Assembly: GCA_015059735.1 (NCBI GenBank)
Contig: SUZX01000006.1
Coordinates: 104,691-168,690 of the forward strand
Direction: 5' to 3'
DNA: 64,000 nt
Source of the DNA: Rikenellaceae bacterium
GTDB lineage: Bacteria; Bacteroidota; Bacteroidia; Bacteroidales; Rikenellaceae
Part shown: positions 8,903 through 17,557 of the stretch, in pieces
Numbering within the stretch: the first letter of the stretch is position 1
Layout: each line of letters starts with the position of its first letter
Notes under the pieces: generated by a model
What the model saw: only the letters and a program-made list of their open reading frames with translations
What the model was told of the DNA's origin: nothing
Database searches by the model: none
Program-made: the position numbers and the translations under genes

Positions 8903-10720
8903 TTATTTGAGCGAGTTGCAGATCCGCTCGTTGATCTTGCGAATACGCTCCATATCGACTTTGATTTTTTTGCGGTCGTAAGTGATCAGGCCGTTTACCT
9001 CGATCTCTACGTCGGTGGTTTGGGTGTAAACCGCTCCCGAGTAGCCACGCTTGATCTGCTGATAGAGCATGTCGGCATATTTCTCATAGGTGTCGGTCAC
9101 CTCTTTCTCCGACTTCAACCGAATATATCCCCAGTTGCGATCCGGTGCCCACAGGTGGCCTTTCATGACATAGCCAATACCTCCATATTCACCCAACACG
9201 GTGGCTCGCTTGGTGTCGAGCAGGATGAGTTCAGGATGTGGATAGTTGTGCATGTCGAGCATGTCGCCTGTGTGGTAGTGGTTACCGCCGCTGGCGGGAT
9301 TGACCAACCGCGAGGGGTCGTAAGCCTTTGTCCACTCAGCAATCTCCACCGTTTTGAATTGCCCCCAAGCCTCGTTGAACGGTACCCATACACCAATCGA
9401 GGCCGACCAATGGAGTGCATCGATGATCTCTTTCCACTCCTTGCGGAAGTTGTTCTCCGACTCTACGGTGCGGTGCGCCTCTTCCCCCGTGAAGTAGCGT
9501 TTGTTCTGCCATTGCGGGTTGTTGCCGCCACTGGGCATATCCTGCCAAACCACGACACCCAATCGGTCGCAGTGGTAGTACCAACGTGCCGGCTCGACTT
9601 TGACGTGCTTGCGGATCATGTTGTAACCCATCTCTTTGGTTTTGATGATGTCGAATACCAAAGCTTCGTCGGTCGGTGCGGTGTATAGGCCGTCGGGCCA
9701 CCACCCTTGATCCAACGGCCCGAATTGGAACATCGGCTTGTTGTTCAGTTGCAGACGGACAATACCTTGTTGATCCTTGCCAATTGAGAATTTACGCATG
9801 GCGGTATAGCTCTGTACGCGGTCCAAAACTTTTCCATTGCGCAGGAGTGTAACTTCCATGTCGTAGAGGAACGGTGAGTCGGGACTCCACAATTTCGGTT
9901 CGGCAATGTTCACCTCGACCGCAGCACTGCCCAATGCGCGACCTGCGGCTACCTGCTTGCCACCATCAAGGATGCGAACTTCGACCAAATCGTCGGGTTG
10001 GGCTTGGCTGATCGTTGTCTCGATGCGGAAGAGTTTGCGATCCAAATCGGGAGTTGTACGCAGTTGCTTGATGTATTGTTGCGGCACGGCTTCAAGCCAT
10101 ACGGTTTGCCAAATGCCGCTTACGGCAGTGTACCAGATCGATCGGGGTTTGCTTGTTTGCTTGCCACGTGGTTGGAAACTCTTTTCCGTGGGATCCCAAA
10201 CCCGTACTTTCACCTCGTTTTCGCCCTTTTTCAGTGCAGCCGTGATGTCGAATTCAAAGGGGGTGTAACCGCCTGTGTGAGAGCCGATGCTGATGCCGTT
10301 GACCCAAACGTCGGTTTTCCAATCTACCGCTCCGAAGTGCAACAATACACGTTTCCCGCTCCATTTGGCTGGAACCGTAAAGGTACGGTTATACCATAAC
10401 TCGTTATTGTTGCCCAATGATTTTCCGACCCCCGAAAGGCTCGATTCGACGGCAAATGGTACAAGGATCTTTCCGTTGTATTGCGTTGGCTTTTCGCCCA
10501 ACGGAGCGATGGCATAATCCCACAAACCGTTGAGGTTGATCCACCCGTTCGGGTCTTGTGTACGCGTCATTTGCGGACGCGGATACTCGGGTAAAACATG
10601 TTGCGGATCGACTTTTTCAGCCCATTCGGTGCGAATCCGATTGCCGACAGGTTGCCATTGAGCGGAAACGGTTGTCGTGATCAGAACAGCAAAAATCGCA
10701 AAAACAAGGTTTTTCTTCAT
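8903..10720 (-). CDS. Glycoside hydrolase family 2 (beta-galactosidase/beta-glucuronidase-like), secreted
   Basis: Signal peptide; WINLNGLWDYAIAPLGEKP...PFAVESSLSGVG...WYNRTFTVP...VWVPFNEAWGQF...LGEYGG. Confidence 0.88.
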   Translation of the reverse strand: MKKNLVFAIFAVLITTTVSAQWQPVGNRIRTEWAEKVDPQHVLPEYPRPQMTRTQDPNGWINLNGLWDYAIAPLGEKPTQYNGKILVPFAVESSLSGVGKSLGNNNELWYNRTFTVPAKWSGKRVLLHFGAVDWKTDVWVNGISIGSHTGGYTPFEFDITAALKKGENEVKVRVWDPTEKSFQPRGKQTSKPRSIWYTAVSGIWQTVWLEAVPQQYIKQLRTTPDLDRKLFRIETTISQAQPDDLVEVRILDGGKQVAAGRALGSAAVEVNIAEPKLWSPDSPFLYDMEVTLLRNGKVLDRVQSYTAMRKFSIGKDQQGIVRLQLNNKPMFQFGPLDQGWWPDGLYTAPTDEALVFDIIKTKEMGYNMIRKHVKVEPARWYYHCDRLGVVVWQDMPSGGNNPQWQNKRYFTGEEAHRTVESENNFRKEWKEIIDALHWSASIGVWVPFNEAWGQFKTVEIAEWTKAYDPSRLVNPASGGNHYHTGDMLDMHNYPHPELILLDTKRATVLGEYGGIGYVMKGHLWAPDRNWGYIRLKSEKEVTDTYEKYADMLYQQIKRGYSGAVYTQTTDVEIEVNGLITYDRKKIKVDMERIRKINERICNSLK

Positions 10721-10848
10721 GGTATTAGAGGTTTTGTAATTCGGTTTTAGAAGGTGTCAATGCAAAGTTAGCGAAATTCTTCAATAAATTAGCTGTTAAT
10801 CCGATTAAAACACATAAAAAGAGGAGGATACAATTTATTCAGCGTTGT

Positions 10849-11745
10849 CTATATATTCAAATGATCCTCTACGGTTTGCCGTAGGTGGGCTTCATCTAAA
10901 TGGGTGTAAATCTCGGTGGTGAGAATGCTTTCATGCCCCAACAACTCTTGTACTTGTCGAATGTTGGCACCTCCTTCCAACAGATGGGTTGCAAACGAGT
11001 GCCGCAGGGTGTGCGGGCTGATCGTTTTCTCAATTCCGGACAGTCGTGCCGCTTCTTTGATGATCGTGAAAACCATTATTCGCGAAAGTCGTTTGCCTCG
11101 ATTGTTCAAAAATACAACTTCTTCACTCGATCGTGCCGGATCGCGCTCCTCTAAATAGAGTTGTATGCGGTCGCGTGCTACGGTACTGATCGGTACCAAA
11201 CGTTGTTTGTCGCCTTTGCCGATCACACGAATATACCCTTCGCCGAAAAAGAGGTCGGAGAGCCGTAGTGCAGTGAGTTCCGAAACGCGCAATCCGCAGG
11301 AGTAGAGCACTTCGAGCATGGCACTGTTGCGTCGTCCGTTTCCGCCTACCGAGGCTGCGGCAAGTACAAGTCGATCGATCTCGGCCACTGAGAGAATGTC
11401 GGGAAGCTGGCGGCTGATTTTCGGCGTCGAGATAAACTCTGCCGGTGAGGTGTCGAGCCGGTCGGTCAGCAACAGAAAATTGTAAAAACTTTTGATCGTG
11501 CTCAAATTCCGCGCCTGCGAGGTTTTTTCACGACCGCGAGAGTAGAGCCATGCGATGTAACGCTCAATCATCGTGCTTTCCACCTTGTGTGGTGCGACAT
11601 CCCATTGGCGCAGGATGAAGTGGGCGAATTGGCGAAAGTCGCGCATGTAGGCTTCCACCGTATTTTGCGAAAGCCGTTTTTCTAATCGAATGTAGGTGCG
11701 GTAACGTTTTCCCGTCTCCTCCCATTTTTTTGTGTTTTCCGCCAT
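10849..11745 (-). CDS. xerD: Tyrosine recombinase XerD-like
   Basis: N-terminal SAM-like domain plus LLYSCGLRVSEL, HTLRHSFATHLLEGGANIRQVQELLGHESILTTEIYTH catalytic R-H-R-H-Y set. Confidence 0.88.
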   Translation of the reverse strand: MAENTKKWEETGKRYRTYIRLEKRLSQNTVEAYMRDFRQFAHFILRQWDVAPHKVESTMIERYIAWLYSRGREKTSQARNLSTIKSFYNFLLLTDRLDTSPAEFISTPKISRQLPDILSVAEIDRLVLAAASVGGNGRRNSAMLEVLYSCGLRVSELTALRLSDLFFGEGYIRVIGKGDKQRLVPISTVARDRIQLYLEERDPARSSEEVVFLNNRGKRLSRIMVFTIIKEAARLSGIEKTISPHTLRHSFATHLLEGGANIRQVQELLGHESILTTEIYTHLDEAHLRQTVEDHLNI

Positions 11746-11785
11746 TTTCCTGTATCTCGCTACCCGAATTCTCGGAGATTATCGC

Positions 11786-11807
11786 TAACTTTGTCCATAC
11801 AAAGGTA
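11786..11807. promoter_or_regulatory. Two opposed Bacteroidetes -7 elements (TAACTTTG plus strand; TACCTTTG minus strand)
   Basis: TAnnTTTG matches on each strand between xerD and prmA; -33 elements not clear. Confidence 0.55.
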
Positions 11808-11833
11808 AGAAAAATTACAAAATAAAGGTAATC

Positions 11834-12658
11834 ATGGACTATATCGCACTTCATATCGCCTGTTCGAACGAACTCGCCGAGATCCTCACTGCCGAATTGG
11901 CCGATTTCCCGTTCGAGAGTTTCGAGAGCGACAATGGCACACTGAAAGCCTATATCCCGGCCGAACGTTTGATCGATTGCAAAGAGCAGGTCGATTGTAT
12001 GCTCTCGGACTATGGTGTTACCGGCCGCTATATTGCCATTGAAACCCAAAATTGGAATGCTGTTTGGGAGAGTAATTTCCCGGCTACGGATGTCGAAGGC
12101 CGTCTGCGTATCCGTGCTCCGTTCCACGAGCCGGCTCCCGAGGGCGAGATGGAGGTTGTCGTGATGCCAAAGATGGCCTTCGGCACGGGTCACCATGCCA
12201 CCACATGGCTCATTTCGCGGGCGATTCTCGACCTCGATGTTGCCGGTCGTAATGGATTGGATATGGGAAGCGGTACGGGCGTATTGGCCATCGTTGCCGC
12301 AAAATGCGGTGCGGCGCACCTCGACGCGGTAGATATCGACGATTGGGCCGATGCCAATTGTCGCGAAAATATTGCAGCCAACGGGGTTGCCGATCGTATC
12401 TGTCCGATGCTGGGCGACGTGCGTCGTATTGCGGGTCGCTCCTACGACTTCATCTTAGCCAATATCAATCGCAACATTCTGCTTGCCGACATGCCGGCAT
12501 ATGCCGCAACACTTGTCGCAGGGGGCGATTTGCTGATGAGCGGCTTTTTGGAGGCCGATGTACCGGCCATTGTCACCGCTGCTGCCGAGCAGGGGATGAC
12601 TCATGTCGCCACCGCCGAGAAAGAGGGTTGGATGATGGTTCATGTACGTAAGGCGTGA
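11834..12658 (+). CDS. prmA: Ribosomal protein L11 methyltransferase
   Basis: MPKMAFGTGHHATTWL...GLDMGSGTGVLAIVAAKCGA...ANINRNILL. Confidence 0.92.
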   Translation: MDYIALHIACSNELAEILTAELADFPFESFESDNGTLKAYIPAERLIDCKEQVDCMLSDYGVTGRYIAIETQNWNAVWESNFPATDVEGRLRIRAPFHEPAPEGEMEVVVMPKMAFGTGHHATTWLISRAILDLDVAGRNGLDMGSGTGVLAIVAAKCGAAHLDAVDIDDWADANCRENIAANGVADRICPMLGDVRRIAGRSYDFILANINRNILLADMPAYAATLVAGGDLLMSGFLEADVPAIVTAAAEQGMTHVATAEKEGWMMVHVRKA

Positions 12659-13380
12659 AAACCTATAAAGGGCGGGGAGTTGTGCTCCACACGCTCAAAT
12701 ATGGCGACTCGTCGATGGTTGTTTATCTGCTGACCGATGTGGGAGGTCGCCGCAGCTACATGGTGCAGGGTGTCCGCAGCCGGCATGGTCGCGGCTCGAA
12801 GCAGGCACTTTTTCAGCCCATGTTTCCGGTGGAGTTTGAGGGTATGGAGTCCTCAAAATTGCAGATGCACCGCTTCAAAGAGATTCGTTCGGGATTTCTG
12901 TTGCAGAGCCTTCCGTTTGACGTGCGTAAATCGACTATGGCCCTCTTCATGGCCGAGGTGCTCTATCGCTTGGTGCGCGAGAGCGAACCTAACGAGGCAT
13001 TGTTTGACTTTGTGTGGGGGTGTGTTGAGGCTCTTGATACGTTGGATGATGGAGTGGCCAACTTCCACCTTTGGTTTTTGGCTAATTTGAGCCGCTTTTT
13101 GGGTTTCAGCCCGGGTAACGACTATATCGAGGGGGCATGGTTTGATGTGCGCGAGGGACTTTACTGCTCCGTACAACCTCTGCATACAAGTATCATGGCG
13201 CCAGCAAATGCTCACATTCTCAACGCTCTCATTGGGTGTGATGTGCGCCACTTGTCGGTCATCGGACTCAATCGCGCCCAGCGGGTCGAATTTCTCAATG
13301 CCATGTTGATCTATTTCGGCTATCATCTCGATGCCGTGAGTGCCGTGCAATCGGTGCGGATTTTGCAGGAGGTTTTCTAA
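12655..13380 (+). CDS. recO: DNA repair protein RecO
   Basis: GTG start overlapping prmA; GVVLHTLKYGDSSMVVYLLTDVGGRRSYMVQGVRS...ALFQPMFPVEFE. Confidence 0.88.
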   Translation: MKTYKGRGVVLHTLKYGDSSMVVYLLTDVGGRRSYMVQGVRSRHGRGSKQALFQPMFPVEFEGMESSKLQMHRFKEIRSGFLLQSLPFDVRKSTMALFMAEVLYRLVRESEPNEALFDFVWGCVEALDTLDDGVANFHLWFLANLSRFLGFSPGNDYIEGAWFDVREGLYCSVQPLHTSIMAPANAHILNALIGCDVRHLSVIGLNRAQRVEFLNAMLIYFGYHLDAVSAVQSVRILQEVF

Positions 13381-13399
13381 ACCGTAATCTGCGCTACCG

Positions 13400-13771
13400 A
13401 TGAAACTCCTGCTTTTTGTCGTCGCACTTTTTGTTGCGGCGATCGGTCGGGCACAAGAGCCCCCGACCGATTTCTTACCACGCGATACAACTCGTTCTCG
13501 CGGATTTCGTTTGCCCGATTCGTTGGTAAAGTTTACACCGGAGTACTCCGGTCATCGTGAACAACCGTTTGTTCTCGCTCCTGCCGTTACGATGTCGTCG
13601 GTGCGCCTTTTTCCCGAACAGCGACGCTCATCACGAGGCATGTTGCTGGAAAACAACACCCTACGTTTGGGACGCCATTTTACTGTGGGTAATGGTTCGG
13701 CATGGACCAACGGCACCTATTACAATGCCTATCTCGATGCGCGGACTCTCTCTATGCCCCTGCCCCGATGA
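13400..13771 (+). CDS. Secreted protein of unknown function, possibly truncated
   Basis: Signal peptide MKLLLFVVALFVAAIGRAQ; stop lies ~25 bp before a repeat-family fragment. Confidence 0.5.
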   Translation: MKLLLFVVALFVAAIGRAQEPPTDFLPRDTTRSRGFRLPDSLVKFTPEYSGHREQPFVLAPAVTMSSVRLFPEQRRSSRGMLLENNTLRLGRHFTVGNGSAWTNGTYYNAYLDARTLSMPLPR

Positions 13772-13794
13772 TGTTTTGGTGCAAGATTGGAGAT

Positions 13795-13844
13795 GTTGGA
13801 AAGCAGGGTATTTTACACGTGATATAAAATCGTATATAATAGCC
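13795..13844 (+). repeat. Right-end fragment of the interspersed repeat family
   Basis: gttggaaagcagggtattttacacgtgatataaaatcgtatataatagcc, cf. gtggaagttgggtattttacacatggtgcaaaatagtatgtaattacc at 48363-48410. Confidence 0.65.
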
Positions 13845-13916
13845 ATGTTAAGTATTTTAACGTATTGATTTTTCGAGAATATTTACGACCTTTGCGTCGT
13901 AAATTAGACCCGAATC

Positions 13917-15017
13917 ATGAAATTTTTATTTTCCGTCCTGTTGCTTTCGGCTGTTTTTTGCGGCTCAGTACAGGCGCAAACGCCTCCTGCTACACAAGAA
14001 AAGTCGCTTGCCGAGTTGAGCGCCGAGGTTGAAACCCTTAAAAAGAAAACTTCTACATGGGATAAGATCCGCCCCTATCTGCCGAAGATTTCGGGTTTTA
14101 TGCAGTTCTGCTACAACTATTCCGAAACGAAAGACGAGTCGAATTTCGCATTCAAACGTGTGCGTGTGTCGTTGGCCGGTGACATCTTCAAAAAGATGGA
14201 CTATCGCCTCCAAGTGGAGCTTACTAGCCCCAAAATTGTCGATGCTTATATCAATTACAAGCCTTTTAATCAACTCAATATCAGAGCCGGTCAGTTTAAG
14301 ATTCCCTTTGCGATAGAGAACACCGGTTATACTCCCCCCACCAAATTCGAGTTTATCGAGTATCCGTTGGCGCTTAAAAATCTGATGACCCTCGATGAGC
14401 CGATCTATTCCAACGGGGAGAAAGTTGCAACTCATAAGTCGTCGGGGCGCGATATGGGTATCATGCTCTACGGCGGATTCTTCAAACGCGACGGGTATAG
14501 TATCCTCAACTACGACTTGGCTGTTTTCAACGGAGCCGGAATCAATACCAAAGATACCAATAAATCAAAGGATATTTGTGCACGATTGTCCATTGTGCCG
14601 ATCGATGGATTGCAGTTTACCGGCTCATATTATTGGGGAGAGTTTAGCGATGGCGAAAAAGAGCATAAGGTCCACCATTTACGTCGTGTTCGATATAGTG
14701 CAGGTACCTGCTACGACAAAGGTCCTGTGGTAGTGCGTGGCGAGTGGATGGGTGGTGAGACCGGCACGTTGGAGAGTGGCGGTTGGTATGCTATGGGCGG
14801 TTATCGAGTGTTGAAATCGCTGATGTTGTTAGCCCGTTACGATACCTATAAGAGCAATACGCATATTTCCGATACCCGCCAAACTAACTATACGGCAGGT
14901 CTTATGTGGCGTCCTTTGAAATTCCTCTGCTGGCACCTGAATTATACCTACGAAGATTTTGCGGTTCCCAACAAGGGGGGCAATGCTCTCTCGGTGATGG
15001 TTGCTGGCATATTTTAA
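13917..15017 (+). CDS. Porin, phosphate-selective porin O/P-like
   Basis: Signal peptide; coiled-coil start; ISGFMQFCYNYSETKDESNFAFKRVRVSLAGDIFKKMDYRLQVEL...IRAGQFKIPFAIEN. Confidence 0.75.
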   Translation: MKFLFSVLLLSAVFCGSVQAQTPPATQEKSLAELSAEVETLKKKTSTWDKIRPYLPKISGFMQFCYNYSETKDESNFAFKRVRVSLAGDIFKKMDYRLQVELTSPKIVDAYINYKPFNQLNIRAGQFKIPFAIENTGYTPPTKFEFIEYPLALKNLMTLDEPIYSNGEKVATHKSSGRDMGIMLYGGFFKRDGYSILNYDLAVFNGAGINTKDTNKSKDICARLSIVPIDGLQFTGSYYWGEFSDGEKEHKVHHLRRVRYSAGTCYDKGPVVVRGEWMGGETGTLESGGWYAMGGYRVLKSLMLLARYDTYKSNTHISDTRQTNYTAGLMWRPLKFLCWHLNYTYEDFAVPNKGGNALSVMVAGIF

Positions 15018-15038
15018 CAATCGAAAATAGTTTTTGCA

Positions 15039-16322
15039 ATGAAAAAGTGGTTGGAACAATTCCGCGTTGAAGATTGGGTGACGGTATGGATGGCGATTCC
15101 GCTTCTGCTGTTGTCCGCATGCTTCCCAAAAGAGATTCCGAGTGTCCCCTCGACGCTTGTTGGCGAGGTTGCTTGGTATAACATCGGTGTCCTCTTTTTG
15201 ATCGTACTTGTTGTGCTGTATGCCGGCTGTGCGTTGATGCGTCGCCCGTTGCACGGCATGTTGCCGTCGCTTGTCGTGGTCTTTGCCATTTCGCTTTTGG
15301 CGCAGGTTGTGGCCAAAATCCCCGTTGTCAAGGATTACGGTTTTGAATCGGTGTTCTTCTCGGTGATCTTCGGCCTGCTGATCCGCAATCTGTGGCATGT
15401 GCCCGATTGGATGAAGCCAGCCATTCAGGGCGAGTTCTTTATCAAGATAGGTGTCGTATGTCTCGGAGCTACAATCCTTTTCAGTGATGTGATGAAGTCG
15501 GGCATCTTCGGCCTTGTGCAGGCCTGCTTGGTGGTGGCCATTGTTTGGTTTTTTGCTTTTTGGATCTCGAAACGCAACCATGTCGATGAACGTTCGGCAA
15601 TGGTTTTGTCAAGCGGACTTTCGATTTGTGGTGTTTCGGCCTGTATCACCGCCGCTCGCGTGGCGGGTGCCGATGACAAAAAACTGTCGTATATTGTTTC
15701 GTTGGTGCTGATTATCGTGGTGCCGATGATCTACCTCATGCCTTGGCTTGCCGGATTGATCTTGCCGAAACTCTTCGAACCCTCGATTGCCAACGAGGTG
15801 GCCGGAGCATGGATCGGCGGTACGGTCGATACCACCTCGGGAGTTGTGGCGTCGAGCGAAATGGTGGGCAAAGAGGCCTTGTCGCATGCCGTGATCATCA
15901 AGGGTGCTCAGAATGTGCTGATCGGCGTGGTGGCTTTTTTCATCGCCCTCTACCTGTCGGCTCGTAGTGAGCGGGGCACATCGCAGAAACCGTCGTTGGG
16001 TGTTGTATGGGAGAAATTCCCGAAATTCATTCTCGGCTTTGTGGTTGCATCGCTGGTGTTCAGCCTGCTGCAAACCAACGACCTCTTGACGCTCAACGAG
16101 AAAGGCAAACTCATCGAGCCTGCTGTTGCCAAGATGTTCTCTACGCTCTTTTTCTCGTTGGCGTTCGTCTGCATCGGCTTGGATACCCGCCTGAAAGACA
16201 TCATTTCGAAGGAGAATCGTAATGTGCTGAACGCTTTCCTTATGGCTCAATGTTTCAATATCGTGGTGACTTTTGTCATCGCCTGCTGTCTTTTCGGTTT
16301 GCTGAAACCGATGTGGTCGTAG
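15039..16322 (+). CDS. YeiH-family (UPF0324) putative anion/sulfate exporter
   Basis: Multi-TM; FIKIGVVCLGATILFSDV, GLSICGVSACITAARV, GGTVDTTSGVVASSEMVG. Confidence 0.8.
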   Translation: MKKWLEQFRVEDWVTVWMAIPLLLLSACFPKEIPSVPSTLVGEVAWYNIGVLFLIVLVVLYAGCALMRRPLHGMLPSLVVVFAISLLAQVVAKIPVVKDYGFESVFFSVIFGLLIRNLWHVPDWMKPAIQGEFFIKIGVVCLGATILFSDVMKSGIFGLVQACLVVAIVWFFAFWISKRNHVDERSAMVLSSGLSICGVSACITAARVAGADDKKLSYIVSLVLIIVVPMIYLMPWLAGLILPKLFEPSIANEVAGAWIGGTVDTTSGVVASSEMVGKEALSHAVIIKGAQNVLIGVVAFFIALYLSARSERGTSQKPSLGVVWEKFPKFILGFVVASLVFSLLQTNDLLTLNEKGKLIEPAVAKMFSTLFFSLAFVCIGLDTRLKDIISKENRNVLNAFLMAQCFNIVVTFVIACCLFGLLKPMWS

Positions 16323-16339
16323 AGGAGCTCCTTATTATA

Positions 16340-16372
16340 AAAACGATCCATCCTTTCGGGATGGATCGTTTT
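16340..16372. terminator. Bidirectional intrinsic terminator
   Basis: Perfect 14-bp stem AAAACGATCCATCC-tttcg-GGATGGATCGTTTT between convergent genes. Confidence 0.88.
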
Positions 16373-16387
16373 GTTATAGTCTAAGTC

Positions 16388-17530
16388 TTAATTTGTTCCG
16401 AAACGATAGATGCAGACGTGTCGGTAGTGCTCGTCGGGGTGCAAAATCGTTGAGGGGAAATTGGGGTGGTTGGGGCTGTCGGGGAATTTTTGTGTTTCGA
16501 GAGCCAGCGACTCTCGGTAGCGTAACGGGCGACCGTATTTCCCATTGGTCGAGCCATCGAAGAAGTTGCCGCTGTAAAACTGAATACCCACTTGGTCGCT
16601 CCAAACTTCCATTGTGCGTCCCGTCACCGGTTCCTCAACCCGTGCTGCCAATTCAATCCCCTGTTCTGTTTTGCGGTCGATCACCCAGCAGTGGTCGTAT
16701 CCTGCACCGCAGGTCAGTTGTTCGTGTGTAGCCTCAATGCGTTCGCCTATGGTGTGCGATGTGCGGAAATCGAACGGTGTGTCCGTAACGTCGAGTAATT
16801 TGCCCGTAGGAATCAGTAGCGAATCCACCGGTACGATGCGGCCGGCCGGAATGGTCATGCGATGACCGAGAATCGAGCCGTTGCCCTCGCCGAGGAGGTT
16901 GAAGAAAGAGTGGTGCGAGATATTAACCGGTGTTGCGCGATCGGTCGTCGCGTCGTAATCGACCCGAAATTCGTTGTTGGCGGTCAGTGAATAGGTCATG
17001 CGGATATCGAGGTTGCCCGGAAATCCCTCTTCGCCCTCTTTGTGCAGGTAGTGCATCACAAGGGTCGAATCGGTGGCCTCAACAACATCCCATACCACGC
17101 AGTCGAGACCCGTCAGACCACCGTGCAACGTCTGTCCGTTGTTGTTTGTCGGTAACTGATACTCTTTTCCATCGAGCGTAAAGCGACCTTTGGCAATGCG
17201 GTTAGCATAGGGGCCGACCACCGCTCCGAGGAAACGTTCGCCGGCATTGTTCACATAACGGTCGATTGTTTCGTATCCCAATACAATATCTTCGTATTTG
17301 CCATCGCGGTCGGGGGTCCATAGTGCAACGACCCGTGCTCCATAGTTGGTTACCTGCATGGTTAATACACCGGCGCGTAACGTATAGAGCGAAACCGCCT
17401 TGTTGTCAACGGTGGTTTCGAAAGCCTCCTGCGGGAAGAGAGTAATGGGGTTCTGCGACTTGTTGCAACATCCCGTGACAACAAGTATTCCGGCTGCAAG
17501 TAATGCACCGAGAAGGTTTCTGTTTTTCAT
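16388..17530 (-). CDS. galM: Aldose 1-epimerase (galactose mutarotase), predicted lipoprotein
   Basis: LVVTGCCNKSQ lipobox; VGPYANRIAKGRF, NGQTLHGGLTGLD, NISHHSFFNLLGEGNG. Confidence 0.88.
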   Translation of the reverse strand: MKNRNLLGALLAAGILVVTGCCNKSQNPITLFPQEAFETTVDNKAVSLYTLRAGVLTMQVTNYGARVVALWTPDRDGKYEDIVLGYETIDRYVNNAGERFLGAVVGPYANRIAKGRFTLDGKEYQLPTNNNGQTLHGGLTGLDCVVWDVVEATDSTLVMHYLHKEGEEGFPGNLDIRMTYSLTANNEFRVDYDATTDRATPVNISHHSFFNLLGEGNGSILGHRMTIPAGRIVPVDSLLIPTGKLLDVTDTPFDFRTSHTIGERIEATHEQLTCGAGYDHCWVIDRKTEQGIELAARVEEPVTGRTMEVWSDQVGIQFYSGNFFDGSTNGKYGRPLRYRESLALETQKFPDSPNHPNFPSTILHPDEHYRHVCIYRFGTN

Positions 17531-17557
17531 GGTTTTGAATTGGTATGTTTGATTGTC

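Noticed and set aside
10849-11745. Tyrosine recombinase considered as a mobile-element integrase
   Set aside because: XerD-type full-length protein next to prmA/recO with no attachment-site duplication or mobile cargo; more likely housekeeping.
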